Below, one piece after another: positions 28,402-38,450 of a DNA stretch of 64,000 nt. The stretch is from Ignavibacteriales bacterium. GTDB taxonomy: Bacteria > Bacteroidota > Ignavibacteria > UBA10030 > SZUA-254. The notes beneath the pieces were generated by a model. That model was given only the letters and a program-made list of their open reading frames with translations, did no database searches and was not told where the DNA came from. The stretch lies in NCBI GenBank assembly GCA_016214905.1, contig JACRMQ010000007.1, forward strand, positions 1 through 64,000. The letters run 5' to 3'. The first letter of the stretch is position 1. Each line of letters begins with the position of its first letter. The translations under genes and the position numbers were made by a program.

Positions 28402-29769
28402 TTATTTCTTTGTAACATTTTTGATTGTTTCACTCGTGTTCTTAAGCGTTTCGAGAATATCCTTTTCTTCGGAATCTGATTTGTCCTTTGCTGAGATTGG
28501 TGAGTGGTAGATACCATTGACTGCATTTACAATTAGCTGATCTTTGCTCTCGTCTTTCGTCAATAATTTTGAATATGCATTGATTGTCAAGGCAACCGCA
28601 GATTTGAATGCATATTGCTCTTGGTAGGTTCTTTCTCTTGAGTATTGACGAATGGCGAAAAATAAGAGAATAAAAAATGGAATCGTCTTAAGAGAATTGA
28701 GAGCCAATCTCTCCCAGCCAAGGTCAATCGTGGCGGTACCGTATAGACCAAAGATGTTTGTAAAGATGGCATAAATTCCTACGACTGTGATCATACTCAT
28801 CCCAAGAACTGCCCACTTCCAGAAACGCACAGGGTGGCTGAGTTCATTTTTTCTTTGTTTAAAAGTCTCAAACAGCGATGCGCCTACTTCTCGGCCAATG
28901 AGTTCATCTAGATAAGCATTTCTTTCGTCGAATATTTTTTTCTTCTCTTCAACGTAATCGAGTTGTTTTTTGAATTCAATATTCTGGTCTTGAATTTGAG
29001 TAATTTCGGATTTCGCATCATCCATTAGCTCTTCTGATTTCGAACCGAATGACTTCAGCAAATTGCGTGCTTCATCGATTGCTTTGCTGGCTTGATCGAG
29101 ATTCTTGTTTTGTTGTTCAAGAAGAGTATCAATGCGGGTGCTTGACGAGTTACTCTTGTTAAGTAGCTCATTGATTTGATTGGTCTGTTGATTTGCGGTC
29201 TGTAAGTTAACCGAGATTTGATCTAGTTGTTTTCGTTTCGTTGCCTCGAACTCATTTATTTCATTCTTCTTTTTCTCAAGTTCATTAAATATTTGATCTC
29301 TAAGTTGTATATTCTTGGTAAGATGGTCAGAGATTAGCTTGAGACGGTTTTCGATTTCTGTAATTCTCAAGCCACGAAGATCATGTACCTTAAGACTAGA
29401 CTTATCAAAGAACCCATGGATCACTTGGTAGTGTGCCAATTTTAGGAGAAGGGCTTCGCTGGGTTTGAATTGCATCTCCTTGATTTGGTTATAAAAATTG
29501 TAGAGATCGTTCTGTAAGTTTAATGCTCCAAAGTCATCGTGAGCATTGACATTCAATGGCAACAGCAACCCGAGCCCAGTTGTAAGTTCAGACTTAAGTT
29601 GGATAAGAACTCTACGTGTTAAGTTTACAAACTCGGGGACAGTGAGTTGATTGACCTTTGTGCGGGATATATCCTGATCTGCGTAAAGTGTGGCAAGCAA
29701 TCGGTCAATATCAAGCTGGTTGAATTCTTCGATCTTGGTTAATATTGTTTGGATTTGGATCGGGTCCAT
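28402..29769 (-). CDS. Coiled-coil protein with two C-terminal membrane helices (cassette gene 4)
   Basis: The 455-aa product has an N-terminal helical region (about 1-140), then a long Gln/Asn/Lys/Glu-rich coiled coil (about 140-300, with repeated QTNQ/LLEQQNK phrases). Two transmembrane helices follow at about 325-345 and 365-385 (WAVLGMSMITVVGIYAIF; TIPFFILLFFAIRQY). The tail is cytoplasmic and charged. GAGAGGA precedes the ATG as SD. The architecture is that of a membrane-anchored scaffold or sensor, but no enzymatic domain is visible. Large for a cassette gene, it lies between attC-like sites D and E. Confidence 0.72.
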   Translation of the reverse strand: MDPIQIQTILTKIEEFNQLDIDRLLATLYADQDISRTKVNQLTVPEFVNLTRRVLIQLKSELTTGLGLLLPLNVNAHDDFGALNLQNDLYNFYNQIKEMQFKPSEALLLKLAHYQVIHGFFDKSSLKVHDLRGLRITEIENRLKLISDHLTKNIQLRDQIFNELEKKKNEINEFEATKRKQLDQISVNLQTANQQTNQINELLNKSNSSSTRIDTLLEQQNKNLDQASKAIDEARNLLKSFGSKSEELMDDAKSEITQIQDQNIEFKKQLDYVEEKKKIFDERNAYLDELIGREVGASLFETFKQRKNELSHPVRFWKWAVLGMSMITVVGIYAIFTNIFGLYGTATIDLGWERLALNSLKTIPFFILLFFAIRQYSRERTYQEQYAFKSAVALTINAYSKLLTKDESKDQLIVNAVNGIYHSPISAKDKSDSEEKDILETLKNTSETIKNVTKK

Positions 29770-29823
29770 ATTTTACAATGTCCTCTCTTGTCTCTTTATA
29801 TAATTACGATTACACGGCATTGC

Positions 29824-29967
29824 ACATAACGTTGCGCGGGAAAAACGAAGTGGGCGGACGAGTCGAAGACTCGGACAAACATTTGAGTTTTCCTAACTGT
29901 CGTGAAACGCTTTTTGTCAGAATTTCCCACGACAGCTGAAAGCGGGAAAATACAAGATCTGTTATAG
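29824..29967 (-). other. Possible attC-like site E (weak)
   Basis: A region of about 144 bp between cassette genes 4 and 5. It begins ACATAACGTTGCGCGGG, sharing ATAACGT with the other sites, and ends CTGTTATAG. Internal hairpins are CGAGTC-GAA-GACTCG (29859-29873) and CTGTCGTG...CACGACAG (29897-29935). The right core box is degenerate, and overall end-to-end pairing is poorer than in B-D. Confidence 0.4.
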
Positions 29968-29983
29968 GTTGTATCTTCATAGT

Positions 29984-30802
29984 TTAAATAATAGTAAAGT
30001 TAAGTATAACTTTTTCTCGCAATTTCTTTTCGATTACTACCCGATAAAATAAATCCGATTTAATTTGAATATAAAACTCATCCATCTTCAATATATTAAC
30101 TGAAGTAGCTTCAAAAGGACCACTTATGTTTTTTGATATACCAAATATACCTTTAAATGAAAGCGTTAAAACTTCTTCGCTGATATTATTTGCGATCTTG
30201 TAACCGACTTCATATTTAATAGTAGCAAGCTCGTCTAATAGTGCCTTCGTTTCATTTGCTTCAATTGTTATAATAAATCTCGACGGTACTTCTTCCGTTG
30301 GATTATCTTTGAGAGTGTCTGACAATAGAGGTGTATTTTCAGCTATGCGTTTCACCTCATGTGACGACAACGAGGATAGAGTATCGGACAATTGTGATCT
30401 ATTTTCATAAACCGGACTATTGTTTTGCTGTTCGAGAACTGCACGGACGTTATTATCATCAAGCGAGTACCAACACCCTGTCGCTGCGTCAATTACAACT
30501 GGAAATAAACCAAATATTACATCCAGAACAATCCAACCTGCCCCAACTGAATTAGTTACAATTACAGTTCTCTTTTCATAACCTTCTTTGGCGAATTCGA
30601 AGTAATAGGTCTTGGCAGATTGCAATTTTATTTGTAATGGAGTTTTACCCATCAAGTTACCATTGACGTAGATTTTTGCACCACCCGGTTCAGAAGAAAT
30701 ATCAACTTTTTCTGTTGAACCTTTAAATATTGTTGCGCATCCGGAAAATAACATAACGGTAACAACAACTGTTATTATGATCCATTGAGAGTTTTTGTTC
30801 AT
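29984..30802 (-). CDS. PEGA-domain lipoprotein
   Basis: The 272-aa product has a lipoprotein signal (VVVTVMLFSGCATIFKGS) with lipobox Cys at about 22. A PEGA-type domain follows (VDISSEPGGAKIYVNGNLMGKTPLQIKL, about 33-60), then FEFAKEGYEKRTVIVT, and a hydrophobic glycine-rich stretch GAGWIVLDVIFGLFPVVIDAATG. The C-terminal part is unfamiliar. PEGA modules occur on surface proteins that contact cell wall or polymers. AAGGA lies before the ATG. It is the last minus-strand gene of the cassette-like run, and it may be cassette 5 or ordinary chromosome flank. Confidence 0.8.
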   Translation of the reverse strand: MNKNSQWIIITVVVTVMLFSGCATIFKGSTEKVDISSEPGGAKIYVNGNLMGKTPLQIKLQSAKTYYFEFAKEGYEKRTVIVTNSVGAGWIVLDVIFGLFPVVIDAATGCWYSLDDNNVRAVLEQQNNSPVYENRSQLSDTLSSLSSHEVKRIAENTPLLSDTLKDNPTEEVPSRFIITIEANETKALLDELATIKYEVGYKIANNISEEVLTLSFKGIFGISKNISGPFEATSVNILKMDEFYIQIKSDLFYRVVIEKKLREKVILNFTII

Positions 30803-31050
30803 TGTAATTTCCTTATGCGTAAGTTCCCGTCTTTCTACCCGTCAAAATCGTGATACGTAAATTATAAAACATCCGTCTAATAGTCAAGCAAAAAAACTTC
30901 TATCTGCTTGACATTTTCATTTTTTTATATTACCATATCTGCATAACCGTCTCCCAATAAAAGGCGCCGCCTGTACATAAGCGGTGTTTAAGTTTATTTA
31001 TTGCAATAATGCTTAAAATGAACGTTTTTAAGGGAAAATACGGTTTACAC

Positions 31051-31366
31051 ATTCAATCGGGGACTCCCCGCTTCCAATCTGTAAGTTCGCACTTACTGTC
31101 TGCAAGTCCCCGGATTCAATCAGGGACTCCCCACTTTCAATATGCACGGGTTATCGCGCCGCCGTACACTTTCCAGATTCAATTTGTAACCTCGCACTTT
31201 ATATCTGCAACTCCCCAAATTCAATCCGGGACTCCGCCCTTAGAATGCGGGACTATGCGGTGGAATCTGCAGGTTCGCACTTTCAATTCGGGGAGTTGCA
31301 CTTTCAATCTGCGAACTCGCATTTGGAAAGTGCCCACTTGCACTTTCTGTTTGGGGAGTGTACGGT
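31051..31366. repeat. Degenerate 21-bp tandem repeat tract (about 15 units)
   Basis: About 15 imperfect copies of a 21-bp unit, approximately TTTCAATCTGGGACTCCGCAC, run from 31051 to 31366, with one 20-bp unit near 31260. Read in one frame the units give a heptapeptide pattern such as IQSGTPH or FQSVSSH. The frame breaks at the 20-bp unit and no upstream SD supports translation, so I treat it as non-coding. The remainder of the 766-bp gap (30803-31050 and 31367-31568) shows no supported gene, although an ORF runs on to 31556. Confidence 0.75.
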
Positions 31367-31568
31367 GACGGCGATAATTACCCCGATACAATCTGCGTTT
31401 ACCCGCACGGGAGGTGCGCACTGTATTTTGCCTGATGGGAAACCCACGCCGTTAATTGGAGACACCACTACTGCGAAAATAATCTCCCACCGTGGAAAGG
31501 GAAGCATAACATCTCTGGGTGGATTAACTAACATTACATATTTACAATTAATATAGGAGGGTATTGTC

Positions 31569-32189
31569 ATGCCCACACGAGATTATTTACCACGATCCGA
31601 TTCACAATTTGTTGTCTGGCTTGAAAACTTTGCGGCAAAGTTAGAAACACACGCATTAACGCTTGGCTTCGAAGATGCGGTGTTTACGCAAGCCCAAAAC
31701 GATCTTACAGCGCTCCGCGCGAAACTTGCCGATGTGCAAACCAAGAAGACGTCTGTTGCCTCATCTGTTGAAGCGAAGGAGGCAACTTTGGCAGATGTTA
31801 AAAAACATGTCCGCGATACTGTTATTATCACCAAGCGCAAAAGCAGTTACACTCAAGCAATCGGCGAAGATCTTGGTATAGTGGCAGCGGAAGGCATCGA
31901 TGTGCCAACCGATCTTTCGACGCCCGAATTCCAAACCACAATACTGCCCGATAAGGTACGTCTCGATTGGACCAAAGGATATTCCGACGGCATTGTTGTA
32001 CAATCGAAACGCGGCACCGAAACCGAATATACAACAATAGGCAAAGATACGCGTTCGCCTTACGATGATGAACGCGCCTGTTTATCGCCCGGCGTTCCCG
32101 AGGTACGCATGTATCGCATCCGTTATCTTGTTGGCGATGATGAAGTGGGTAACTGGTCGAACGAATCGCGTGTGGTGTTTGCGAAATAA
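31569..32189 (+). CDS. Hypothetical protein with fibronectin-III-like tail
   Basis: The 206-aa product starts at an ATG with a near-perfect SD (AGGAGGG, 8 bp upstream). The N-terminal half is helical (WLENFAAKLETHALTLGF; an Ala/Lys-rich coiled segment about 55-95). The C-terminal half (about 120-206) looks like one beta-sandwich domain of FN3 type (KVRLDWTKGYSDGIVVQSKRG... MYRIRYLVGDDEVGNWS). There is no signal peptide. I do not recognise a function. It lies between two repeat-rich intergenic regions and is not obviously in an operon. Confidence 0.75.
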   Translation: MPTRDYLPRSDSQFVVWLENFAAKLETHALTLGFEDAVFTQAQNDLTALRAKLADVQTKKTSVASSVEAKEATLADVKKHVRDTVIITKRKSSYTQAIGEDLGIVAAEGIDVPTDLSTPEFQTTILPDKVRLDWTKGYSDGIVVQSKRGTETEYTTIGKDTRSPYDDERACLSPGVPEVRMYRIRYLVGDDEVGNWSNESRVVFAK

Positions 32190-32351
32190 TTGATCTTCCC
32201 TCACTCCCCTCCTTCGCAAGCTTGCCTGCCGCCGCGGGGAGGGGACGAGAGGGTTGTAAAATTATGCTGACGAGGTAGACTTACGTAAATGTCCGACATT
32301 TGATTTAGCTGATCGGAAAAAAATGTCGGAGATATTTTCAACACGTTTTAT

Positions 32352-32392
32352 TTGACCCCCTCTGTAATCTCCCCCTTCTCAAGGGGGAGATT
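32352..32392. repeat. Palindromic intergenic repeat (variant copy)
   Basis: GACCCCC is followed by a perfect 12-bp stem, AATCTCCCCCTT and AAGGGGGAGATT, with a 3-nt loop (32366-32392). A shorter relative, GTCCCCCTT-ACC-AAGGGGGAC, lies at 32707-32727 after CGACCCCC. These are diverged members of the C-run/G-run palindrome family that includes the 36-bp copies nearby. Confidence 0.65.
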
Positions 32393-32483
32393 GATAACTG
32401 ACATGTCAAACCACCGAAGATTGCTGTTGTATAATCAAATCAACCTTCGGAGGGTTCAAATGTTTTGATTCCCCAAGGTTTTC

Positions 32484-32519
32484 TTTCCCCCTCGATGAGG
32501 GGGAAACACAAAAGGGGTC
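32484..32519. repeat. 36-bp palindromic element, copy 1
   Basis: A 10-bp stem TTTCCCCCTC / GAGGGGGAAA with loop GAT, then the tail CACAAAAGGGGTC. It is identical over 36 bp to the copy at 32763-32798 and matches the reverse complement at 55367-55402 except for one base. Confidence 0.85.
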
Positions 32520-32762
32520 AATATTCAACTTGCAAACAGATTAAAAAGCGGCTAGTTTAAGCGCCGCTTTCAGAATATCATCTTCCTGAACAAGAATCGC
32601 GTGTTCAAGTATTCTTGATAGCGGTACAGGTGAATTTAATTGTGGATAGTAAAATATTTTTGATGATGTAAGGTTAGTAAGGTTCACTCCAGTTCGACCC
32701 CCTATCGTCCCCCTTACCAAGGGGGACAAAAACAGTGGCACTCAAATTAACTTTGATTTTCT

Positions 32763-32798
32763 TTTCCCCCTCGATGAGGGGGAAACACAAAAGGGGTC
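32763..32798. repeat. 36-bp palindromic element, copy 2
   Basis: Identical to 32484-32519, in the same orientation, 279 bp away. The surrounding gap (32190-33110, about 920 bp) holds these palindromes and other CCTCC/GGAGG-type fragments (32200-32255, 32842-32890). I found no supported gene in it. Confidence 0.85.
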
Positions 32799-33110
32799 GA
32801 GCACAACAACAATTTTTTTCTATGTAAAACATTACCCAATCGACCCCCTTTTCAGTCTCCCTCCTTCGCTCCGCTCAGGACACGCCTTTCCCAATAAAAA
32901 GATTGATGGCTGCTTTTTAGCGGTTTTGCTTTTCACCCGCTCTTTTCGTAATTTGAGCAAACCACGATGTAGAAAAATATAACAGGAGCGTTGCGCACCG
33001 ATGAGATTACGATATAAACGGTTCTCTTCCGAGGCGCAGTACTCTCTTCTAACCGGAATATTTACCTGTAATCTTATCTGTCATTCCCATTCGTTTTTTC
33101 GTCAAGAATA

Positions 33111-33818
33111 ATGATTTTATCGCTACTGAAAATATTGTTTGCCATTTTAAATACAGCGTTCGTTGCCACGCTGGAACTCATTATCACGCCGTTTCACCGC
33201 ACAGGGAAATTATTTCATGCTTTAGCAAGGTTCTGGGCTTACGGAACTTTGAAGGTTTGCGGAGTGAAGGTTATAGTTGAAGGAAAAGAGAATGTGGATT
33301 TCTCGCGCAGTTATATTTATGTTTCAAATCATGCGAGCCAGTTCGATATTCCGGCTGTTGTAGCCGGTATCCCCGATCAGATTCGAATTGTTTACAAGAA
33401 AGAGCTTGAGAAGATACCGATTTTCGGATGGGGATTGAAATACGGTAAAACATATATCGGGATAGACCGCGGCAGAGGGCAAGACGCCGTTCAAAGTTTG
33501 GAAGATGCGGCAAACAAAATACGGAATGGAGCATCGGTGCTTTTATTCGGCGAGGGAACGCGCTCGGCAGACGGAAAACTTCAGCAATTCAAACGCGGTC
33601 CATTCAATCTCGCGATGCGGGCAGGTGTGCCGATTGTACCTGTTGCGATAAACGGAAGTTATAAAATATTGCCGAAACATTCGTTCCGCATAAGACCGGG
33701 AACAATCACTCTCGTTCTTTCATCACCGATAAATCCGGTTGAGAACGAAGGTAAAGAAGCCGAATTAAAATTGCGCGACGAAGTGCGCGCCGCAATCGAA
33801 AGGAATTTAAAAGAGTGA
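33111..33818 (+). CDS. plsC: 1-acyl-sn-glycerol-3-phosphate acyltransferase
   Basis: The 235-aa product has an N-terminal membrane segment, the catalytic HX4D motif (NHASQFD, about 65), the substrate motif FGEGTRSADGK (about 143) and VPIVPVAING. It converts lysophosphatidate to phosphatidate at the inner membrane. Its stop overlaps the GTG start of kdsB (GTGA), so the envelope genes plsC-kdsB-DUF502-pyrG form one coupled operon. Confidence 0.93.
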   Translation: MILSLLKILFAILNTAFVATLELIITPFHRTGKLFHALARFWAYGTLKVCGVKVIVEGKENVDFSRSYIYVSNHASQFDIPAVVAGIPDQIRIVYKKELEKIPIFGWGLKYGKTYIGIDRGRGQDAVQSLEDAANKIRNGASVLLFGEGTRSADGKLQQFKRGPFNLAMRAGVPIVPVAINGSYKILPKHSFRIRPGTITLVLSSPINPVENEGKEAELKLRDEVRAAIERNLKE

Positions 33819-34581
33819 TCAATCCGAACATCGTTGCTATAATCCCCGCACGTTACGCTTCCACCAGATTGCCTGCCAAGCCGTTAATCGATTTGTGCGG
33901 CAAGCCGATGATTCAAAGAGTGTATGAACAGGTTAAACAATCTTCACTCATTAAACGAGTAATTGTTGCAACCGATCATACGGATATTGCATCTGTGGTG
34001 AGTAAATTCGGAGAAGTGATTATGACTCCGACCTATCTGAAGTCGGGCAGCGACCGTATTGCCTATGTAGCGAAAGATTTGAAAGACGCCGATATAATCG
34101 TGAATGTTCAGGGAGATGAACCGTTGATTCCTCCGAAAATTCTGGACGAAGCGATTCGACCCCTGCTAAGCGATAGTTCAATCAATGTCGGCACTGTTGT
34201 TAAACCGATTACATCTTCCGAAGAACTTTTTAATCCGAGTGTTGTAAAAGCCGTGCTTGATAATAAAAATTTCGGATTATATTTTTCACGTTCACCGATA
34301 CCATATTTTCGCGGAGCAACAGAATCTAAAGAATGGCAGCTCAGTCACATTTATTACAAACATTTGGGTATATATGTTTTTCGGCGCGATTTTCTTTTGC
34401 AATATTCAAACTGGAATGAAACACCATACGAGAAAGCTGAACAATTGGAACAGCTTCGCATATTAGAGAACGGCTTTAAAATAAAAGCCACGATAACAGA
34501 ACTCGACAGCATTGCCGTTGATACGCCTTCGGATGCGGATCGCGTTAGGGCTATTTTGGAAAATAAAAAGGGAAGTAAGTG

Positions 34582-34582
<1 letters not shown>
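33815..34582 (+). CDS. kdsB: 3-deoxy-manno-octulosonate cytidylyltransferase (CMP-Kdo synthetase)
   Basis: The 255-aa product activates Kdo with CTP to CMP-Kdo, the donor for waaA. Diagnostic motifs are IIPARYASTRLPAKPL at the N-terminus, VNVQGDEPLIPP at about 95, and AEQLEQLRILENG near the C-terminus. Start is a GTG overlapping the plsC stop. pyrG, which makes the CTP it consumes, lies two genes downstream in the same operon. Confidence 0.95.
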
Positions 34583-36839
<2,257 letters not shown>

Positions 36840-36867
36840 TCAAGCGCTAATTTCTTTCTCCTAAACG

Positions 36868-37626
36868 ATGCAGGATAAATATTCAGGTGATGTTGGCGAT
36901 TTCGGTAAATATATTCTTCTGAAGAAAATTCATAACATCGCAGGTCCGGGAGTTCGATTGGGTGTCAACTGGTACTATTGCACCGCCTATGAACCACATT
37001 CAACTGATGGCAGGCATATATCATATTTGTCGCCGACCAACAAGCATCGGTCAAAATACATTCAATGCGATTTTTTATTATATGATCAGCTATCAGAGGT
37101 AATAAATACTAATCGAAGATCGATTAAAACGATAGAGAATAGCCGCATCGTTCCCTCGAATACAATATTTTATTCCGATCCGTTGCCGGAGCGTAACGGT
37201 TCAAAGCATGTATCACGAGCGAATCGTGCAGGGTGGTTCGACCGATCGATACACGTACTGCATAAAGCCGATATAATTTTTCTCGATCCGGATAACGGCA
37301 TTGCACCGGCATCTGCATCGATCAGCGAATCACGCGCTGTTAAATATTCTTTCATGCACGAGATAGAAGCATACTATAAAAAAGGAAAATCGGTCATCGT
37401 ATACAATCATCGTGATCGCTCCCCGGCAGAACAATACAACCGGAAATTATCCGACACTGCAAAATTTCTCGGTTGCGCACATAACGCAAAAGTATTGCGC
37501 TTTAAACGCGTTTCGGTTCGCGATTACCTGATACTTCCACAACCTCATCACGAAAATATATTCAACTCACTCGTGCTTGTATTAACCGAAGAACCGTTTA
37601 ATTTTTTATTCGATAAAATAATATGA
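36868..37626 (+). CDS. Uncharacterised protein with DPDNG motif
   Basis: The 252-aa product begins QDKYSGDVGDFGKYILLKK, then LGVNWYYCTAYE, GRHISYL, and IIFLDPDNGI at about 136-145. These phrases recur in a family of uncharacterised bacterial proteins. The DPDNG loop follows a hydrophobic strand and is reminiscent of the acidic loop of class I methyltransferase-like folds, but no SAM-binding glycine motif is clear. It begins 28 bp after pyrG and its stop overlaps the PAP2 gene (ATGA). Function unknown. Confidence 0.75.
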   Translation: MQDKYSGDVGDFGKYILLKKIHNIAGPGVRLGVNWYYCTAYEPHSTDGRHISYLSPTNKHRSKYIQCDFLLYDQLSEVINTNRRSIKTIENSRIVPSNTIFYSDPLPERNGSKHVSRANRAGWFDRSIHVLHKADIIFLDPDNGIAPASASISESRAVKYSFMHEIEAYYKKGKSVIVYNHRDRSPAEQYNRKLSDTAKFLGCAHNAKVLRFKRVSVRDYLILPQPHHENIFNSLVLVLTEEPFNFLFDKII

Positions 37627-38435
37627 TACCGCGAAAAATAATTGATTATATTTTTTGTTTAATTTTATTCTTCTTGATTGCGATTGGCAGCGCATCGGGA
37701 CAATCACATTACAAACTTACATTCACTAAAGAAGCATCCATTATCGGAGGTGGTCTGGCTTTAAGCGGTATTTATTTCTTTATGCACGATAATACTGAAC
37801 CACTTAACACTGTGCAAATTGGGGGGATTGACAGATCATCGATCAACAGATTCGACAGGGCTGCGACTTTCAATTATTCACTGAGTGCAAATGATGCGAG
37901 CGATGTTTTAGTAGCTGCTTCAATTGCACTCCCATCAGTTTTCATGCTAAAAAGAGAAACACGGCACGATTGGCAAACATTGTCGATGATGTATTTTGAA
38001 ACGGCTCTCTTCGCCACAATTATTCCGCAGATCGCGAAGAAAAGTTTCGAACGTGTACGCCCTTTCGTTTATAATCCGAAAGTACCGCTCGCAGAAAAGT
38101 TGACTGCCGATGCCCGTGATTCATTTTTTTCGGGACACACAACATGGGCATTCGCATCGGCTGTTTTTATTTCAACAGTTTATGATGAATACTTTCCATC
38201 ATCACGGTGGAGAACTTACGTGTGGGGTGGTTCTATCCTTATGGCGGGTACAATAGGTTATTTGAGATATGATGCGGGTTATCATTTCCCAACCGATATC
38301 ATAACCGGCGCGGCGGTGGGAGCCATCATCGGGTATGTAATCCCCGCAGTTCATAAATCAAACCAAAATAATGTTGAATTATCAACATCATATTTAAAAG
38401 ATGGTGGAAGGTTGACTGTCATTTATAAATGGTAG
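37623..38435 (+). CDS. PAP2 family phosphatase, exported/membrane
   Basis: The 270-aa product has an N-terminal signal or membrane helix (about 8-27) and the three PAP2 motifs: KKSFERVRP (about 138), FFSGHTTWAFA (about 165), and YLRYDAGYHFPTDIITG (about 214). Catalytic His residues are present in the last two. It resembles undecaprenyl-diphosphate or lipid phosphatases acting on the periplasmic side. Its start overlaps the stop of the DPDNG gene by 4 bp. It converges on rodA. Confidence 0.88.
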   Translation: MIPRKIIDYIFCLILFFLIAIGSASGQSHYKLTFTKEASIIGGGLALSGIYFFMHDNTEPLNTVQIGGIDRSSINRFDRAATFNYSLSANDASDVLVAASIALPSVFMLKRETRHDWQTLSMMYFETALFATIIPQIAKKSFERVRPFVYNPKVPLAEKLTADARDSFFSGHTTWAFASAVFISTVYDEYFPSSRWRTYVWGGSILMAGTIGYLRYDAGYHFPTDIITGAAVGAIIGYVIPAVHKSNQNNVELSTSYLKDGGRLTVIYKW

Positions 38436-38450
38436 AAGAATTGCGCGGGA

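Noticed and set aside
31051-31366. CRISPR array
   Set aside because: The units are contiguous without unique spacers, are very degenerate, and no cas gene is nearby.
31009-31368. ORF encoding heptapeptide repeats
   Set aside because: It is a reading of the degenerate 21-bp repeat tract. There is no SD, the frame breaks with a 20-bp unit, and another frame reads equally well as a repeat.
31245-31556. ORF across the repeat tail into unique DNA
   Set aside because: It starts in the repeat tract without an SD, and no domain is recognised. Its 3' part may be the leader of the gene at 31569.
25793-31568. Integron integrase gene
   Set aside because: I looked on both strands for a tyrosine recombinase (R-H-R-Y pattern) near the cassettes and found none.
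32541-32741. 66-codon minus-strand ORF
   Set aside because: Part of it reads through a palindromic repeat. The C-terminal 40 residues look protein-like but match no family I know; at most a gene remnant.
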